Positions 18,720 through 27,502 of a DNA stretch of 64,000 nucleotides are shown one piece after another (positions within the stretch are counted from its first letter, which is position 1; each line of letters starts with the position of its first letter). Origin of the DNA: Alphaproteobacteria bacterium (GTDB lineage Bacteria > Pseudomonadota > Alphaproteobacteria > Geminicoccales > Geminicoccaceae). The notes beneath the pieces were generated by a model. That model saw only the letters and a program-made list of their open reading frames with translations. It searched no databases and was not told the DNA's origin. The stretch lies in assembly GCA_026982705.1 (NCBI GenBank), contig JALSGP010000046.1:1-64000 (forward strand). Direction: 5' to 3'. The position numbers were made by a program, and so were the translations under genes.

Positions 18720-19901
18720 TCACTCCCCCGGCAGCGCCTGGGGTTCGCCGGCGGCGATGGCGACGGTGCGGGTGAGCACCCGGATCTCGTCCCGCAGCTC
18801 GCGGGTGGAGATCTCGCGCCCGCGCACCGTCTCCTCCAGGAGCTGGCCGAGGCGGGCGTCGATGCTGCGCAGATGGCGGCGCAGCTCGTCGTCGACGGCG
18901 ACGATGCCCCGTTCCAGACGCTCGCCGACGGCCTTCTGGGTCTCCACCAGCCGGCTCAGGATCTGCTGATCGCGGCGCAACCGGTCGTCGAGGGCGGCCA
19001 GCGCCTCGGTGAGGGCGCCGAGCTGCCGCACCAGCTCGCCACGCGCCGCCTCGCTGCGCCGCTGGGCGTGCTCCAGCCGCTCCAGGTTCTCGGCCGTCTG
19101 CTCGAGGAGCGCCTGCACGTAGGTGGGAACGGGCTCGCCCTGGGCCGGCACCGCCGCCCGCCGCCGCTCCTCCCGCACCGCCACCGCCCCCGTCCCGGCG
19201 GCGGGGGCGGTGTCGTGACGCACCAGCCCCGACAGCCACTCCTCCACCTCGTTGTAGAAGGCGTTCTGGGCCTGGGTGGCCTGGAGGTCGACGAATCCCA
19301 GCACCAGCGAGCCGGCGAGGCCGAAGAGGGAGGAGCTGAAGGCGGTGCCCATGCCGGAGAGGGGCGAGGCGAGACCGGCCTTGAGGTCCTCGAAGACGGC
19401 GGCGAGATCGGCCGTGCCCAGCTCCAGGTCGGCGATCACCCCCGCCACCGCCTCGATGGTCCGCAGCAGTCCCCAGAAGGTGCCGAGCAGCCCGAGGAAG
19501 ATGAGCAGTCCCGTCTGATAGCGGGTGATGTCGCGGCTCTCGTCGAGGCGGGCGGCGATGCCGTCCAGGAAGTAGCGGACGGAGAGGGGCGAGAGGGCAC
19601 GGGTCCCGTTGCCCGATTCGGCGAGCAGCGCGGCGAGGGGCCCCAGCAGCCGCGGTCCCTCGCGGCCGGCCGTGATCCGCCCCTGCTCGAAGGCGGCGAT
19701 CCAGCGGATCTCCCGCCCGAGCACCAGGATGCGGCGGACGGTGTAGGCGATGCCCACCGCCAGCACGCCGAGGATCAGCCCGTTGAGGGCGGGATTGTGC
19801 AGGAAGGCGCCGAGGAGGATGTCGTGGACCGCCGCCGCCACCAAGAGCGCCGCCGCCAGGAACAGCCACACGCGGTTGAGGAAACGCCTGGGATCGGTCA
19901 T
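18720..19901 (-). CDS. MotA/TolQ/ExbB-like proton channel protein with coiled-coil tail
   Basis: A 393-residue protein with two N-terminal helices (VWLFLAAALLVAAAVHDILL and LNGLILGVLAVGIAYTV), a cytoplasmic stretch, then the conserved channel pair: LLIFLGLLGTFWGLLRTI and SGMGTAFSSSLFGLAGSLVLGFVDL, the signature of the MotA/TolQ/ExbB family. From about residue 255 to the end it is a charged cytoplasmic coiled coil (ENLERLEHAQRRSEAARG and so on), much longer than in ExbB or TolQ; ZorA also has a long tail. It begins the four-gene minus-strand cluster, 106 bp after tyrS. Likely an ion-driven envelope motor subunit; its load is unknown. Confidence 0.88.
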   Translation of the reverse strand: MTDPRRFLNRVWLFLAAALLVAAAVHDILLGAFLHNPALNGLILGVLAVGIAYTVRRILVLGREIRWIAAFEQGRITAGREGPRLLGPLAALLAESGNGTRALSPLSVRYFLDGIAARLDESRDITRYQTGLLIFLGLLGTFWGLLRTIEAVAGVIADLELGTADLAAVFEDLKAGLASPLSGMGTAFSSSLFGLAGSLVLGFVDLQATQAQNAFYNEVEEWLSGLVRHDTAPAAGTGAVAVREERRRAAVPAQGEPVPTYVQALLEQTAENLERLEHAQRRSEAARGELVRQLGALTEALAALDDRLRRDQQILSRLVETQKAVGERLERGIVAVDDELRRHLRSIDARLGQLLEETVRGREISTRELRDEIRVLTRTVAIAAGEPQALPGE

Positions 19902-20007
19902 GCCGGCCTGCCGTCCGCGGGATGTCGCGACGCGAGAATAGGGTCGCGGGGACAGGCGCGCCAGAGTGTGCGCCGCGGGAGCACCCGGGATGACGCGGGG
20001 CGCCGGC

Positions 20008-21264
20008 TCACCCCTCCACGACCCGCACCCGGGCGTGCCGCTTGCGGCCGGCGGAGAGCTGGATCTCCGATCGGCCGTCGAAGTGCTCCGGCCGCAACAG
20101 CAGCCGCTCGTCCCCGATGCGCAGCCCGTCGAGCCGCGCGCCGCCGCCGCGGATCAGCCGCCGCGCCTCGCCGTTGGAGCGGGTGAGACCGGCACGGGTG
20201 AAGAGTTCCACCACCGGGATCCCCCGCACCAGCTCCGAGCGCGACACCTCCAGCACGGGCACCGCCGCCACGTCGCCGCCCCCGCCCTCGAACAGCGCCC
20301 GCGCCGCCTCCGCCGCCCGCCGTGCCGCCGCCTCGCCGTGGGCGAGACGGGTCGCCTCGAAGGCCAGCACCTTCTTGGCCTCGTTGATCTCGGCCCCCTC
20401 GAGCCGCTCCAGCCGCGCGATCTCCGCGAGCGGCAGTTCCGTGAACAGCCGCAGGAAGCGGCCCACGTCGGCGTCCTCGGTGTTGCGCCAGAACTGCCAG
20501 TATTCGAAGGGGGAGAGCTTCTGCGGATCCAGCCACACCGCCCCCTTCACGGTCTTGCCCATCTTGGCGCCGGAGGCGGTGGTGAGCAGCGGACAGGTGA
20601 GCCCGAAGAGCCGGATCCGGTCCTTCTTGTGGGCGAGTTCGATGCCGCAGACGATGTTGCCCCACTGGTCGGAACCGCCCATCTGCAGCCGGCAGCCGTG
20701 GCGACGGGCCAGTTCCAGGAAGTCGTAGGCCTGCATGACCATGTAGTTGAACTCGAGGAAGGTGAGCGGCTGCTCGCGCTCCAGCCGCTGCCGCACGCTC
20801 TCGAAGCCGAGCATGCGGTTGACGGTGAGATGGCGTCCGTATTCGCGCAGGAAGGGGATGTAGCGCAGCTCGTCCAGCCAGGTGGCGTTGTCGACGAGGA
20901 GGGCGCCACCCTCGGAGAAGTCGAGGAAACGCGAGAGGGATTCGAGGATGCCGCGCTTGTTGCGCTCGATCTCCTCCTCCGAGAGCAGCCGCCGGGTCTC
21001 GTCCTTGCCCGACGGATCGCCCACCTTGGTGGTGCCGCCGCCCACCAGCGCGACGGGCCGGTGGCCCGTGCGCTGCAGCCACCGCAGCATCATGATGGTG
21101 AGCAGATGGCCCACGTGCAGGCTGTCGGCGGTGCAGTCGTAGCCCACATAGGCGGTCACCCGCTCCCGGAGGAAGAGCTCGTCCAGTCCCTCCGGGTCGG
21201 TGCACTGGTAGATGAAGCCGCGCTCGTCGAGGATCCGCAGGAATTCGGAACGGAAACGCGCCAT
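20008..21264 (-). CDS. tyrS: Tyrosyl-tRNA synthetase
   Basis: Class I aminoacyl-tRNA synthetase charging tRNA-Tyr. The 418 residues carry [16 protein letters not shown] (HIGH motif HVGH), [47 protein letters not shown] and the KMSKS-type loop GAKMGKT. An S4 domain closes the protein ([23 protein letters not shown]). ATG 21264. Upstream, 10 bp away, is the alpha/beta hydrolase gene on the same strand; downstream begins the channel cluster. Confidence 0.97.
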   Translation of the reverse strand: MARFRSEFLRILDERGFIYQCTDPEGLDELFLRERVTAYVGYDCTADSLHVGHLLTIMMLRWLQRTGHRPVALVGGGTTKVGDPSGKDETRRLLSEEEIERNKRGILESLSRFLDFSEGGALLVDNATWLDELRYIPFLREYGRHLTVNRMLGFESVRQRLEREQPLTFLEFNYMVMQAYDFLELARRHGCRLQMGGSDQWGNIVCGIELAHKKDRIRLFGLTCPLLTTASGAKMGKTVKGAVWLDPQKLSPFEYWQFWRNTEDADVGRFLRLFTELPLAEIARLERLEGAEINEAKKVLAFEATRLAHGEAAARRAAEAARALFEGGGGDVAAVPVLEVSRSELVRGIPVVELFTRAGLTRSNGEARRLIRGGGARLDGLRIGDERLLLRPEHFDGRSEIQLSAGRKRHARVRVVEG

Positions 21265-21274
21265 CGACCGACCC

Positions 21275-21940
21275 TCACCGCTCGATGGCCACGGTCTCGG
21301 TGGGGGCGAGGCGACGGTCGAGATAGGCCTCGCAGATGGCCTCCAGCCGGTCGAAGGCGTTGCGGAAGAAGTGGTCGGTGCCCTCGATGGTCTGGAACTC
21401 CACGGTGGTGCCGCGCTGCTGGGCGAGGCGGCTCAGGAAACGTTCCACCGCCTCCGGCGGGGTCACCATGTCCCGCTCGCCGTGCACCAGCAGACCCGAG
21501 GCCGGACACGGGGCGAGGAAACCGAAGTCGTAGAGATTGGCCGGCAGCGCGCAGCAGATGAAGCCCTCCACCTCCGGCCGGCGCATCAGGAGCTGCATGG
21601 CGATCCAGGCGCCGAAGCCGAAGCCGGCCACCCAGACGGTGGTGCTGTCGGGATTGAGGGACTGCATCCAGTCGAGGGCGATGGCGGCATCCCGGAGTTC
21701 GCCCTGGCCGTGGTCGAACACGCCCTGCGAGCGCCCCACGCCGCGGGAGTTGTAGCGCAGCACCGAGAAGCCGCGCCGGGCGAAGACGTGGAAGAGGGTG
21801 TAGACCACCCGGTTGTTCATGGTGCCGCCGTGCAGCGGGTGGGGATGGAAGACGATCGCGAGCGGCGGGTTCTCGCCCTTGCCGTGGACGTAGCGCCCCT
21901 CGAGTCGGCCGTCGGCGCCCTGGAAGATGACTTCCGGCAT
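21275..21940 (-). CDS. Alpha/beta-hydrolase fold protein lacking the nucleophile serine
   Basis: A 221-residue protein of the COG2945-type alpha/beta-hydrolase family: [47 protein letters not shown] and a late GTDHFF, covering the oxyanion region, the acid and the histidine. The elbow that should read GxSxG is [18 protein letters not shown]: glycine replaces serine. Either it is not a hydrolase or it uses another residue. ATG 21940 is the first good start. It is divergent from cysE and ends 10 bp before tyrS. Confidence 0.85.
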   Translation of the reverse strand: MPEVIFQGADGRLEGRYVHGKGENPPLAIVFHPHPLHGGTMNNRVVYTLFHVFARRGFSVLRYNSRGVGRSQGVFDHGQGELRDAAIALDWMQSLNPDSTTVWVAGFGFGAWIAMQLLMRRPEVEGFICCALPANLYDFGFLAPCPASGLLVHGERDMVTPPEAVERFLSRLAQQRGTTVEFQTIEGTDHFFRNAFDRLEAICEAYLDRRLAPTETVAIER

Positions 21941-22023
21941 GTTCGCGTGCCCTCCGCTGGATCGCGCTCGCGGAACCGTGACGGGCCGGACATAGTCCCG
22001 GGCGGCGGGGCGGCGAGATCCGA

Positions 22024-22051
22024 TTGAATCGACCCGCCGGACACCTATACT
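22024..22051 (+). promoter_or_regulatory. Candidate sigma-70 promoter of the cysE operon
   Basis: TTGAAT (22024-22029), a 16-bp spacer and TATACT (22046-22051, 5 of 6 to consensus) lie about 94 bp before the cysE ATG in the divergent intergenic region. Good hexamers in a sequence this GC-rich are uncommon, which supports function. No IscR-type or CysB-type box was recognised. Confidence 0.45.
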
Positions 22052-22144
22052 CCGCGCCGCGGTGCGGCCGGTCGCGGAACGCGGACGGGCCCGGCCGGAG
22101 TGCGCCGCCGACACGCCGCGCGACATCTGGCCCGGGGGGCGGCC

Positions 22145-22879
22145 ATGTTCAAGACGATCCGGGAGGACATCGAATCGGTGCTGGCCCGCGATCCGGCCGC
22201 GCGTTCGCGGCTGGAGGTCCTGCTGTGCTATCCGGGCCTGCACGCGGTCCTGTTCCACCGCCTCGCCCACGCCCTCTGGTGTCGCGGCTGGCGCCTCACC
22301 GCCCGGCTGATCTCCCAGTTCGCCCGCTTCCTCACCGGCATCGAGATCCATCCGGGTGCCCGCATCGGCCGCCGCTTCTTCGTGGACCACGGGATGGGAG
22401 TGGTGATCGGCGAGACCGCCGAGGTGGGCGACGACGTCACCCTCTATCAGGGCGTGACGCTGGGCGGCGTCAGCCTCGATCCCGGCAAGCGCCATCCCAC
22501 CCTCGAGGACGGCGTGGTGGTGGGGGCCGGTGCCGCCGTGCTGGGGCCCATCCGCATCGGCCGCGGCGCGCGCATCGGCTCCAACGCCGTGGTGCTCAAG
22601 GACGTGCCGCCGGGTGCCACGGTGGTGGGCGTGCCGGCGCGACCGGTGGGCCCGCGGCCCGCCGAGGAGACGGTGCGCGAGCGGGAGGTCTTCCCCGCCT
22701 ACGGCACCGCTCCCGGTGCCGACGTGGATCCGGTGCTGCGTCAGGTGGCGAGGCTGGAGCGCCGCATCGCCGAGCTGGAGGCGCGCCTGCACGAGCTCGC
22801 CGGCCGCGGCGGGCCGCGCGGGGAGATGCCGGCCGCCGGCGACGGTGACGGACCGCGGCGGGTCTCCGGCTGCGGCTGA
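22145..22879 (+). CDS. cysE: Serine O-acetyltransferase
   Basis: Makes O-acetylserine from serine and acetyl-CoA, the committed step of cysteine synthesis. The 244-residue protein has a helical head ([38 protein letters not shown]) and a left-handed beta-helix: [73 protein letters not shown]. The catalytic histidine region [11 protein letters not shown] is intact. A charged tail ([15 protein letters not shown]) is unlike the E. coli enzyme and could bind a partner. It heads a plus-strand run with a cysteine desulfurase 9 bp on, placing cysteine supply before sulfur mobilisation. Confidence 0.94.
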   Translation: MFKTIREDIESVLARDPAARSRLEVLLCYPGLHAVLFHRLAHALWCRGWRLTARLISQFARFLTGIEIHPGARIGRRFFVDHGMGVVIGETAEVGDDVTLYQGVTLGGVSLDPGKRHPTLEDGVVVGAGAAVLGPIRIGRGARIGSNAVVLKDVPPGATVVGVPARPVGPRPAEETVREREVFPAYGTAPGADVDPVLRQVARLERRIAELEARLHELAGRGGPRGEMPAAGDGDGPRRVSGCG

Positions 22880-22888
22880 TCCCGCAAG

Positions 22889-24025
22889 GTGGGACCCGTC
22901 TATCTCGACCACAACGCCACCTCGCCCCTGCGCCCCGTGGCCCGGCGGGCCCTGCTCGCCGCCCTCGACGAGGTGGGCAATCCCTCCTCCGTCCACGCCT
23001 TCGGCCGCCGTGCGCGGCGGCGGCTGGAGGAAGCCCGCGAGACGCTGGCCGCCCGGCTCGGCGTCGATGCCGAACGCATCGTCTTCACCGCGGGTGGCAC
23101 CGAGGCCAACCACCTCGTCCTCGCCCAGGCCACGGGCCCGGTGCTGGTCTCGGCGGTGGAGCATCCCTCGGTGCTGGAGAACGCCCCGGATGCCGGGCGC
23201 ATCCCGGTGGACCACGGCGGCCGGGTGGACCTCGCCGCCCTCGAACGGCGCCTCGCCGGAGGCGGGGTGGCGCTGGTGTCGGTGATGTGGGCCAACAACG
23301 AGACCGGCGTGATCCAGCCGGTGGCGGAGATCGCCGCCCTGTGCCGGCGCCACGGCGTGCGCTTCCACACCGACGCCGCCCAGGCGGTGGGGCGGCTTCC
23401 CCTCGATCTCGGCGCCCTCGGTGCCGACTGGGTCACCCTCTCCGCCCACAAGTTCGGCGGTCCCGTGGGCATCGGCGCCCTGGTGGCGGGACCGGAGGCG
23501 GAGGTCCGTCCGGTGCTGCGGGGCGGCGGCCAGGAGCGCGGGCGGCGGGCCGGCACCGAGAACGTGCCGGCGGCCGCGGGCTTCGCCGCCGCGCTGGCGG
23601 CGGTCGAGGCCGAGGAATGGCGGCGCATGGCGGCGCTGCGCGACCGTTTCGAGGCGGCGCTCGGGGCGGCGGTGCCGGAAGCGGTGGTGATCGCCGCCGA
23701 CGTGCCGCGTCTTCCCAACACCTCCGCCGTGGCCCTGCCGGGGGTGCCGGCGGAGCTGCTGGTGATCCGTCTCGACCTCGAGGGCGTGATGGTGAGCGCC
23801 GGCAGCGCCTGTTCGTCGGGACGGGTGCGCCGCTCCCACGTGCTGGAGGCGATGGGCCTGCCGCCGGATCTCGCGGGCTCGACGGTCCGCGTCTCCCTCG
23901 GCCCCGCCACCTCCGAGGAGGAGCTGGCGCGGGCGGTGGACGCCTTCGCCCGCGTCGCCCGCGATCCCCTTGTCCGCCGCGCCCTGCGCACGACATGGGA
24001 GGAGGAGCCGTCGAGAGCGCCGTGA
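22889..24025 (+). CDS. Cysteine desulfurase (NifS/IscS family)
   Basis: PLP enzyme taking sulfur from cysteine for Fe-S and thio-tRNA synthesis. The 378 residues show YLDHNATSPLRP, GNPSSVHAFGRRAR, FTAGGTEANHL, VMWANNETG, HTDAAQAVGR, the PLP lysine in LSAHKFGGPVGIGALV, and the mobile loop SAGSACSSGRVRRSHVL with the catalytic cysteine, followed by RVSLGPATSEEEL. It is of the IscS/NifS group rather than SufS. The start is GTG 22889. No iscU follows; an IscA gene is 13 bp on. Confidence 0.94.
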   Translation: MGPVYLDHNATSPLRPVARRALLAALDEVGNPSSVHAFGRRARRRLEEARETLAARLGVDAERIVFTAGGTEANHLVLAQATGPVLVSAVEHPSVLENAPDAGRIPVDHGGRVDLAALERRLAGGGVALVSVMWANNETGVIQPVAEIAALCRRHGVRFHTDAAQAVGRLPLDLGALGADWVTLSAHKFGGPVGIGALVAGPEAEVRPVLRGGGQERGRRAGTENVPAAAGFAAALAAVEAEEWRRMAALRDRFEAALGAAVPEAVVIAADVPRLPNTSAVALPGVPAELLVIRLDLEGVMVSAGSACSSGRVRRSHVLEAMGLPPDLAGSTVRVSLGPATSEEELARAVDAFARVARDPLVRRALRTTWEEEPSRAP

Positions 24026-24038
24026 GCGGAGCCGCACC

Positions 24039-24386
24039 ATGTCCACAGCGAACGAGTCGGTGGTGGTCCGTCTGAGCCCGCGCGCGGTGGCGCGGGTGCG
24101 TCATCTGCTGGAGACCCGGGGCGAGGGCGCGCTGGGTCTCAGGCTCGGTGTGAAGCCGACGGGCTGCTCCGGCTATTCCTACCTGCTGGACTTCGCCCGC
24201 GACATCGGCCCCGGCGACGTGGTGGTGGAGCAGGACGGCGTCCGGGTGGTGGTGGACGGCACGGTGGTGGACATGCTGCGCGGCACCGAGATCGACTGGG
24301 TGGAGGACCGGCTCGGTGCCCAGTTCGTCTTCCGCAATCCCAACGAGAAGGCCCGCTGCGGCTGCGGCGAGAGCTTCACCGTCTGA
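24039..24386 (+). CDS. IscA/HesB-type Fe-S carrier
   Basis: A-type carrier of 115 residues for Fe-S cluster delivery. The core SPRAVARVRHLLETRG, LRLGVKPTGCSGYSYLLDF and the C-terminal EKARCGCGESF supply the three conserved cysteines (C, then C-G-C). DWVEDRLGAQFVFRNPNE is also typical. It lies between the desulfurase and the ferredoxin, the classical ISC neighbours. ATG 24039 follows GCGGAGCC. Confidence 0.93.
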   Translation: MSTANESVVVRLSPRAVARVRHLLETRGEGALGLRLGVKPTGCSGYSYLLDFARDIGPGDVVVEQDGVRVVVDGTVVDMLRGTEIDWVEDRLGAQFVFRNPNEKARCGCGESFTV

Positions 24387-24394
24387 GGGCGGCG

Positions 24395-24718
24395 GTGCCA
24401 CGGGTGATCTTCCGCCTGCCGGACGGGCGCGTGCGCGAGACGACGGTGGCGGTGGGCACCACCCTGCTGGAGGCGGCGCGGGCGGCCGAGGTGGCCATCG
24501 AGGGGGCCTGCGGCGGCTGCATGGCCTGTGCCACCTGTCACGTGTGGGTGGACGAGGCCTGGTTTCCGCGGGTGGGCCCGCCGGGCGAGGAAGAGGACGA
24601 GCTCCTGGACCTCGCTCCGGACGTGGGCGCCACCTCCCGCCTCGCCTGCCAGATCCGCCTCGATGCGGCGCTGGACGGGCTCACCGTCACCGTCCCCGCC
24701 TCCACCCTCCTGGAATGA
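24395..24718 (+). CDS. fdx: 2Fe-2S ferredoxin (ISC type)
   Basis: A 107-residue plant/adrenodoxin-type ferredoxin with cluster ligands in ACGGCMACATCHVWV and a distant LACQI, the C-X5-C-X2-C...C pattern of ISC ferredoxins (adrenodoxin group). It provides electrons for cluster assembly with the desulfurase. The start is GTG 24395, 8 bp after the IscA stop; mnmA begins 4 bp after its own stop. Confidence 0.93.
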   Translation: MPRVIFRLPDGRVRETTVAVGTTLLEAARAAEVAIEGACGGCMACATCHVWVDEAWFPRVGPPGEEEDELLDLAPDVGATSRLACQIRLDAALDGLTVTVPASTLLE

Positions 24719-24722
24719 GACC

Positions 24723-25895
24723 GTGAGCGCGATCCCCACCCTGCACCTGCCCGGCGTGCCTCCCGGCGCCCGCGTGGTGGTGGCCATGTCCGGCGGCGTC
24801 GACAGTTCGCTGGCGGCGGCGCTGGTGGTCCGCGCCGGCTACGAGGCGGTGGGCGTGACCCTTCAGCTCTACGACCACGGCGCCGCCACCGGTCGCCCCG
24901 GCACCTGCTGCGCCGGCCGCGACATCCGCGATGCCCGCCGCGTCGCCGACCACCTCGCCATCCCCCACTATGTGCTGGACTTCGAGGCGCGCTTCCGCCG
25001 CGCGGTGATCGACGACTTCGTGGACACCTATCTCGCGGGCCGCACCCCGGTGCCCTGCGTGCGGTGCAACCAGCGCATCAAGTTCCGCGACCTGCTGGAG
25101 GTGGCGCGGGGACTCGGAGCGGCGGCGCTGGTGACCGGCCACTACGTGCGCCGCGTCGAGGGCCCGGAGGGGCCCGAACTCCACGTGGCCGCCGATCCCC
25201 GCAAGGACCAGAGCTGGTTCCTCTTCGCCACCACCCGCGAGCAGCTCGCCTTCTGCCACTTCCCGCTGGGCGGGCTCACCAAGGACGAGACCCGCCGCAT
25301 CGCCGCCGTGCTGGGGCTGCCCACCGCCCGCAAGGCGGAGAGCCAGGACATCTGCTTCGTCCCCGACGGCGATCACGTTCGTCTGGTGGAGCGCCTGCGG
25401 CCCGACGCCGCCACCCCCGGCGAGATCGTCCATGTGGAGGAGGGGCGCGTCTTGGGCCGCCATGGCGGCATCCATCGCTACACCGTGGGTCAGCGACGCG
25501 GGCTCGGGGTGGCCACCGGCGAGCGGCTCTACGTGGTGGCCATCGACGCCCGCCGCCACCGCGTCCTGGTGGGACCGCGCCGCGCCACCCTCACCCGCGC
25601 GCTGATCATGGAGGCGGTCAACTGGCTGGCCGGACCACCGCCGCCCGAGCGACGGATCGAGGCGCGCCACCGCCACAACGAGCCGGCGGTGCCGGCGCGG
25701 GTGGAGCCGGCGGACGACGGCCGCGTGCGGGTGGTGTTCGAGGCCCCGGAGTCCGGCGTGGCACCGGGACAGGCCTGCGTGCTCTACGAGGGCACGCGGG
25801 TGCTGGGCGGCGGCTGGATCGCCGCCGTCGAGCCGGCGGGCGGGAAGGCCGGCAGCGCGCCCACCGGCGGCACGCCGGCCGTCGCTCAGCCGTAG
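24723..25895 (+). CDS. mnmA: tRNA-specific 2-thiouridylase
   Basis: Thiolates U34 of tRNAs for Lys, Glu and Gln using ATP and relayed sulfur. The 390 residues begin with the PP-loop VVVAMSGGVDSSLAAAL; PGTCCAGRDIRDARRVA holds a catalytic cysteine pair, and CVRCNQRIKF, VTGHYVR, KDQSWFLF, KAESQDICFVP and HRYTVGQRRGLG are signature segments. Both active-site cysteines (CC near residue 62 and QDIC) are present. GTG 24723. Being last in cysE-desulfurase-IscA-fdx suggests its sulfur comes from the same operon. Confidence 0.96.
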   Translation: MSAIPTLHLPGVPPGARVVVAMSGGVDSSLAAALVVRAGYEAVGVTLQLYDHGAATGRPGTCCAGRDIRDARRVADHLAIPHYVLDFEARFRRAVIDDFVDTYLAGRTPVPCVRCNQRIKFRDLLEVARGLGAAALVTGHYVRRVEGPEGPELHVAADPRKDQSWFLFATTREQLAFCHFPLGGLTKDETRRIAAVLGLPTARKAESQDICFVPDGDHVRLVERLRPDAATPGEIVHVEEGRVLGRHGGIHRYTVGQRRGLGVATGERLYVVAIDARRHRVLVGPRRATLTRALIMEAVNWLAGPPPPERRIEARHRHNEPAVPARVEPADDGRVRVVFEAPESGVAPGQACVLYEGTRVLGGGWIAAVEPAGGKAGSAPTGGTPAVAQP

Positions 25896-26617
25896 CGGAA
25901 GCGGAGGATGCGGTCGAAGCTGATGAGCTCGCGCAGGATGTTGATGAAGCGCAGCTTCTGACCGCCGTCCACGGCCTCCGGGATCAGCCCCAGCGAGCGG
26001 ATCGCCCCTTGGAACAGCCGCTCGAATTCCTCGCCGCGCAGCGCCCGCGGTGCCGTCCGATAGCAGCGCTCGTAGAGATAGCGGGTGATCGCCGCCTCGG
26101 CCTTGATGGCGTTGGCCATGGCCCGGTCGGCCAGGTCCAGGTCCTCGCGCCGGCGCCAGCGCCACAGCCGCGCCATGGCCGCGTTCATCTCCTCGATGCA
26201 GTCGGGATAGAGGACGATGTGGGAGGCCCGCCGCGCCGTGCGATAGCGTTGGATCGCCTCCTCCACCGCCGCCCGCGCCTCCGCCGTGGCGCCCTCCCCC
26301 AGCCGGGCCCGTGCCTCGGCGAGTCGCCGCGCCACCTCATCCAGCACCGCCGGGAAGGCGGGATTGCCGTCGAAGGCATCGGGCAGACGCGTCCCGAAGC
26401 GTTCGCGCAGCGCCTCCCAGGCCCGTTCCGCCCGCACCAGGGCGAGCACCGCCGGCCCCGGATTCTCCGTGCGCAGATAGTGGCTCGCCGCCACCGCCGC
26501 CCGCATGGCCCGCCCCGCCGTCTCCAGGAAGGCGGCGAGCTCGCCGGCCGCGGCCGGCGCGGCCATCGGCCAGACCAGGGCGAGGACGACCAGGGCGCAC
26601 CGCCACCGACGCCGCAT
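25886..26617 (-). CDS. Secreted helical protein of unknown function
   Basis: A 243-residue protein with a signal peptide (RRRWRCALVVLALVWPMAAPAAAG) and a mostly helical mature part: ELAAFLETAGRAMRAA, NPGPAVLALVRAERAWEALRE, ATAEARAAVEEAIQRYR, EEMNAAMARLWRWRRRED, ITRYLYERCY. Two cysteines (PDCIEE and ERCYRT) could pair. I recognise no domain. ATG 26617 is chosen because GGGAGGA lies 7 bp upstream and opens directly at the signal peptide; an in-frame start 21 bp earlier exists. Its 3' end overlaps mnmA by 10 bp, convergently. Confidence 0.7.
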   Translation of the reverse strand: MRRRWRCALVVLALVWPMAAPAAAGELAAFLETAGRAMRAAVAASHYLRTENPGPAVLALVRAERAWEALRERFGTRLPDAFDGNPAFPAVLDEVARRLAEARARLGEGATAEARAAVEEAIQRYRTARRASHIVLYPDCIEEMNAAMARLWRWRRREDLDLADRAMANAIKAEAAITRYLYERCYRTAPRALRGEEFERLFQGAIRSLGLIPEAVDGGQKLRFINILRELISFDRILRFRYG

Positions 26618-26742
26618 CGCATTCCTCCCGCTGCCCACCGGAAGCCTAACCGTATTCCGTCACATGCGGAAGGACCCGGCGGCCTCTGGCGGCGGCGGCG
26701 GGCGACGCCCATCTCGGAACGGGACCTCCCTCGGGCACGGCC

Positions 26743-27450
26743 ATGGCGCGTCGATCGCGGATCCCTCGCCTCCTGCCCGCGCTCCTCGCCCTGCTCGCGG
26801 GCCCGTTCCCCGTCTCCCCGGCCGGCGCCGGCGAGATCCATCCGCCGCCGGTGATCGGTGCACCCGCGGACCTCGCGGGCCGCGGGCCCGTGGTGACGGT
26901 CCTGCCGCTGGTCTGGGCGGAGGATCCGCCCTGGGCCGCCGTCCATGTGGAGGGGATGCTCCCGGATCCCTGTCACCTGCCGGTGGCGCGGACGGAGCTG
27001 GACCGCGGTGCCCGTCGGGCGCGGGTGCGCATCGAGGCGGTGCCCGCCGCCCCGGAGCCCTGCCCGCGCGAGGCCACGCCCTACGCCCTGCTGCTCCCCC
27101 TCACCTTCCTCGAGGGGGACGCGCCCTGGACCGTCGAGGTGGACGGGTGGACGGTCCGTATCCCGCCACCGCGCGGGCGCCGTCCCGTCGAACCGCGGGC
27201 CGTGCTCGGCGCCGGCCTCCTGGGTCCCTTCCTGCGCCTCGAGGGGTCGCGCCCCACCCCCTGTCACGTCCCGTGGCTCCGGCGGGAAGTGGTGGAAGAG
27301 AACCGGACGGTCCGCATCACCGTCGCCCTGGTGGCACCGACGGAGCCCTGCGTGCAACGCCTCGCCCCCTTCCGGCTGCTGCTGCCGGCGGGGCTCGGCG
27401 CGCTTCCCGGCTGGCGGGTGGAGGTGAACGGCCGGCCCGTGGATCCCTGA
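26743..27450 (+). CDS. Exported protein with two tandem homologous domains
   Basis: A 235-residue protein with a signal peptide (LLPALLALLAGPFPVSPAGAG). The mature part is two similar units: residues about 62-145 (VEGMLPDPCHLPVARTELDR, RIEAVPAAPEPC, PYALLLPLTFLEG, WTVEVDGWTV) and about 165-232 (LEGSRPTPCHVPWLRREVVE, ITVALVAPTEPC, FRLLLPAGLG, WRVEVNGRPV). Each repeats PCH-x-P...EPC, so each unit may carry one disulfide in a beta-sandwich. I know no named family. Its gene is divergent from the helical secreted protein. Confidence 0.75.
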   Translation: MARRSRIPRLLPALLALLAGPFPVSPAGAGEIHPPPVIGAPADLAGRGPVVTVLPLVWAEDPPWAAVHVEGMLPDPCHLPVARTELDRGARRARVRIEAVPAAPEPCPREATPYALLLPLTFLEGDAPWTVEVDGWTVRIPPPRGRRPVEPRAVLGAGLLGPFLRLEGSRPTPCHVPWLRREVVEENRTVRITVALVAPTEPCVQRLAPFRLLLPAGLGALPGWRVEVNGRPVDP

Positions 27451-27502
27451 TCCGCCGGCGGCGGCCGTGCGTAGGCGGGAATGGAGGACGGGGGACACGG
27501 CG

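Noticed and set aside
13975-19901. A Zorya anti-phage system
   Set aside because: A MotA-like/MotB-like pair is present, but no zorC, zorD or zorE helicase or nuclease genes; neighbours are tyrS and hemB housekeeping genes.
13975-19901. Flagellar motor motA-motB
   Set aside because: No flagellar genes nearby; the MotA-like protein has a long cytoplasmic coiled-coil tail and the MotB-like protein an additional long coiled coil.
21275-24046. A 923-residue minus-strand ORF
   Set aside because: Only its C-terminal 221 residues (alpha/beta-hydrolase) are real; the rest is antisense to cysE and the desulfurase.
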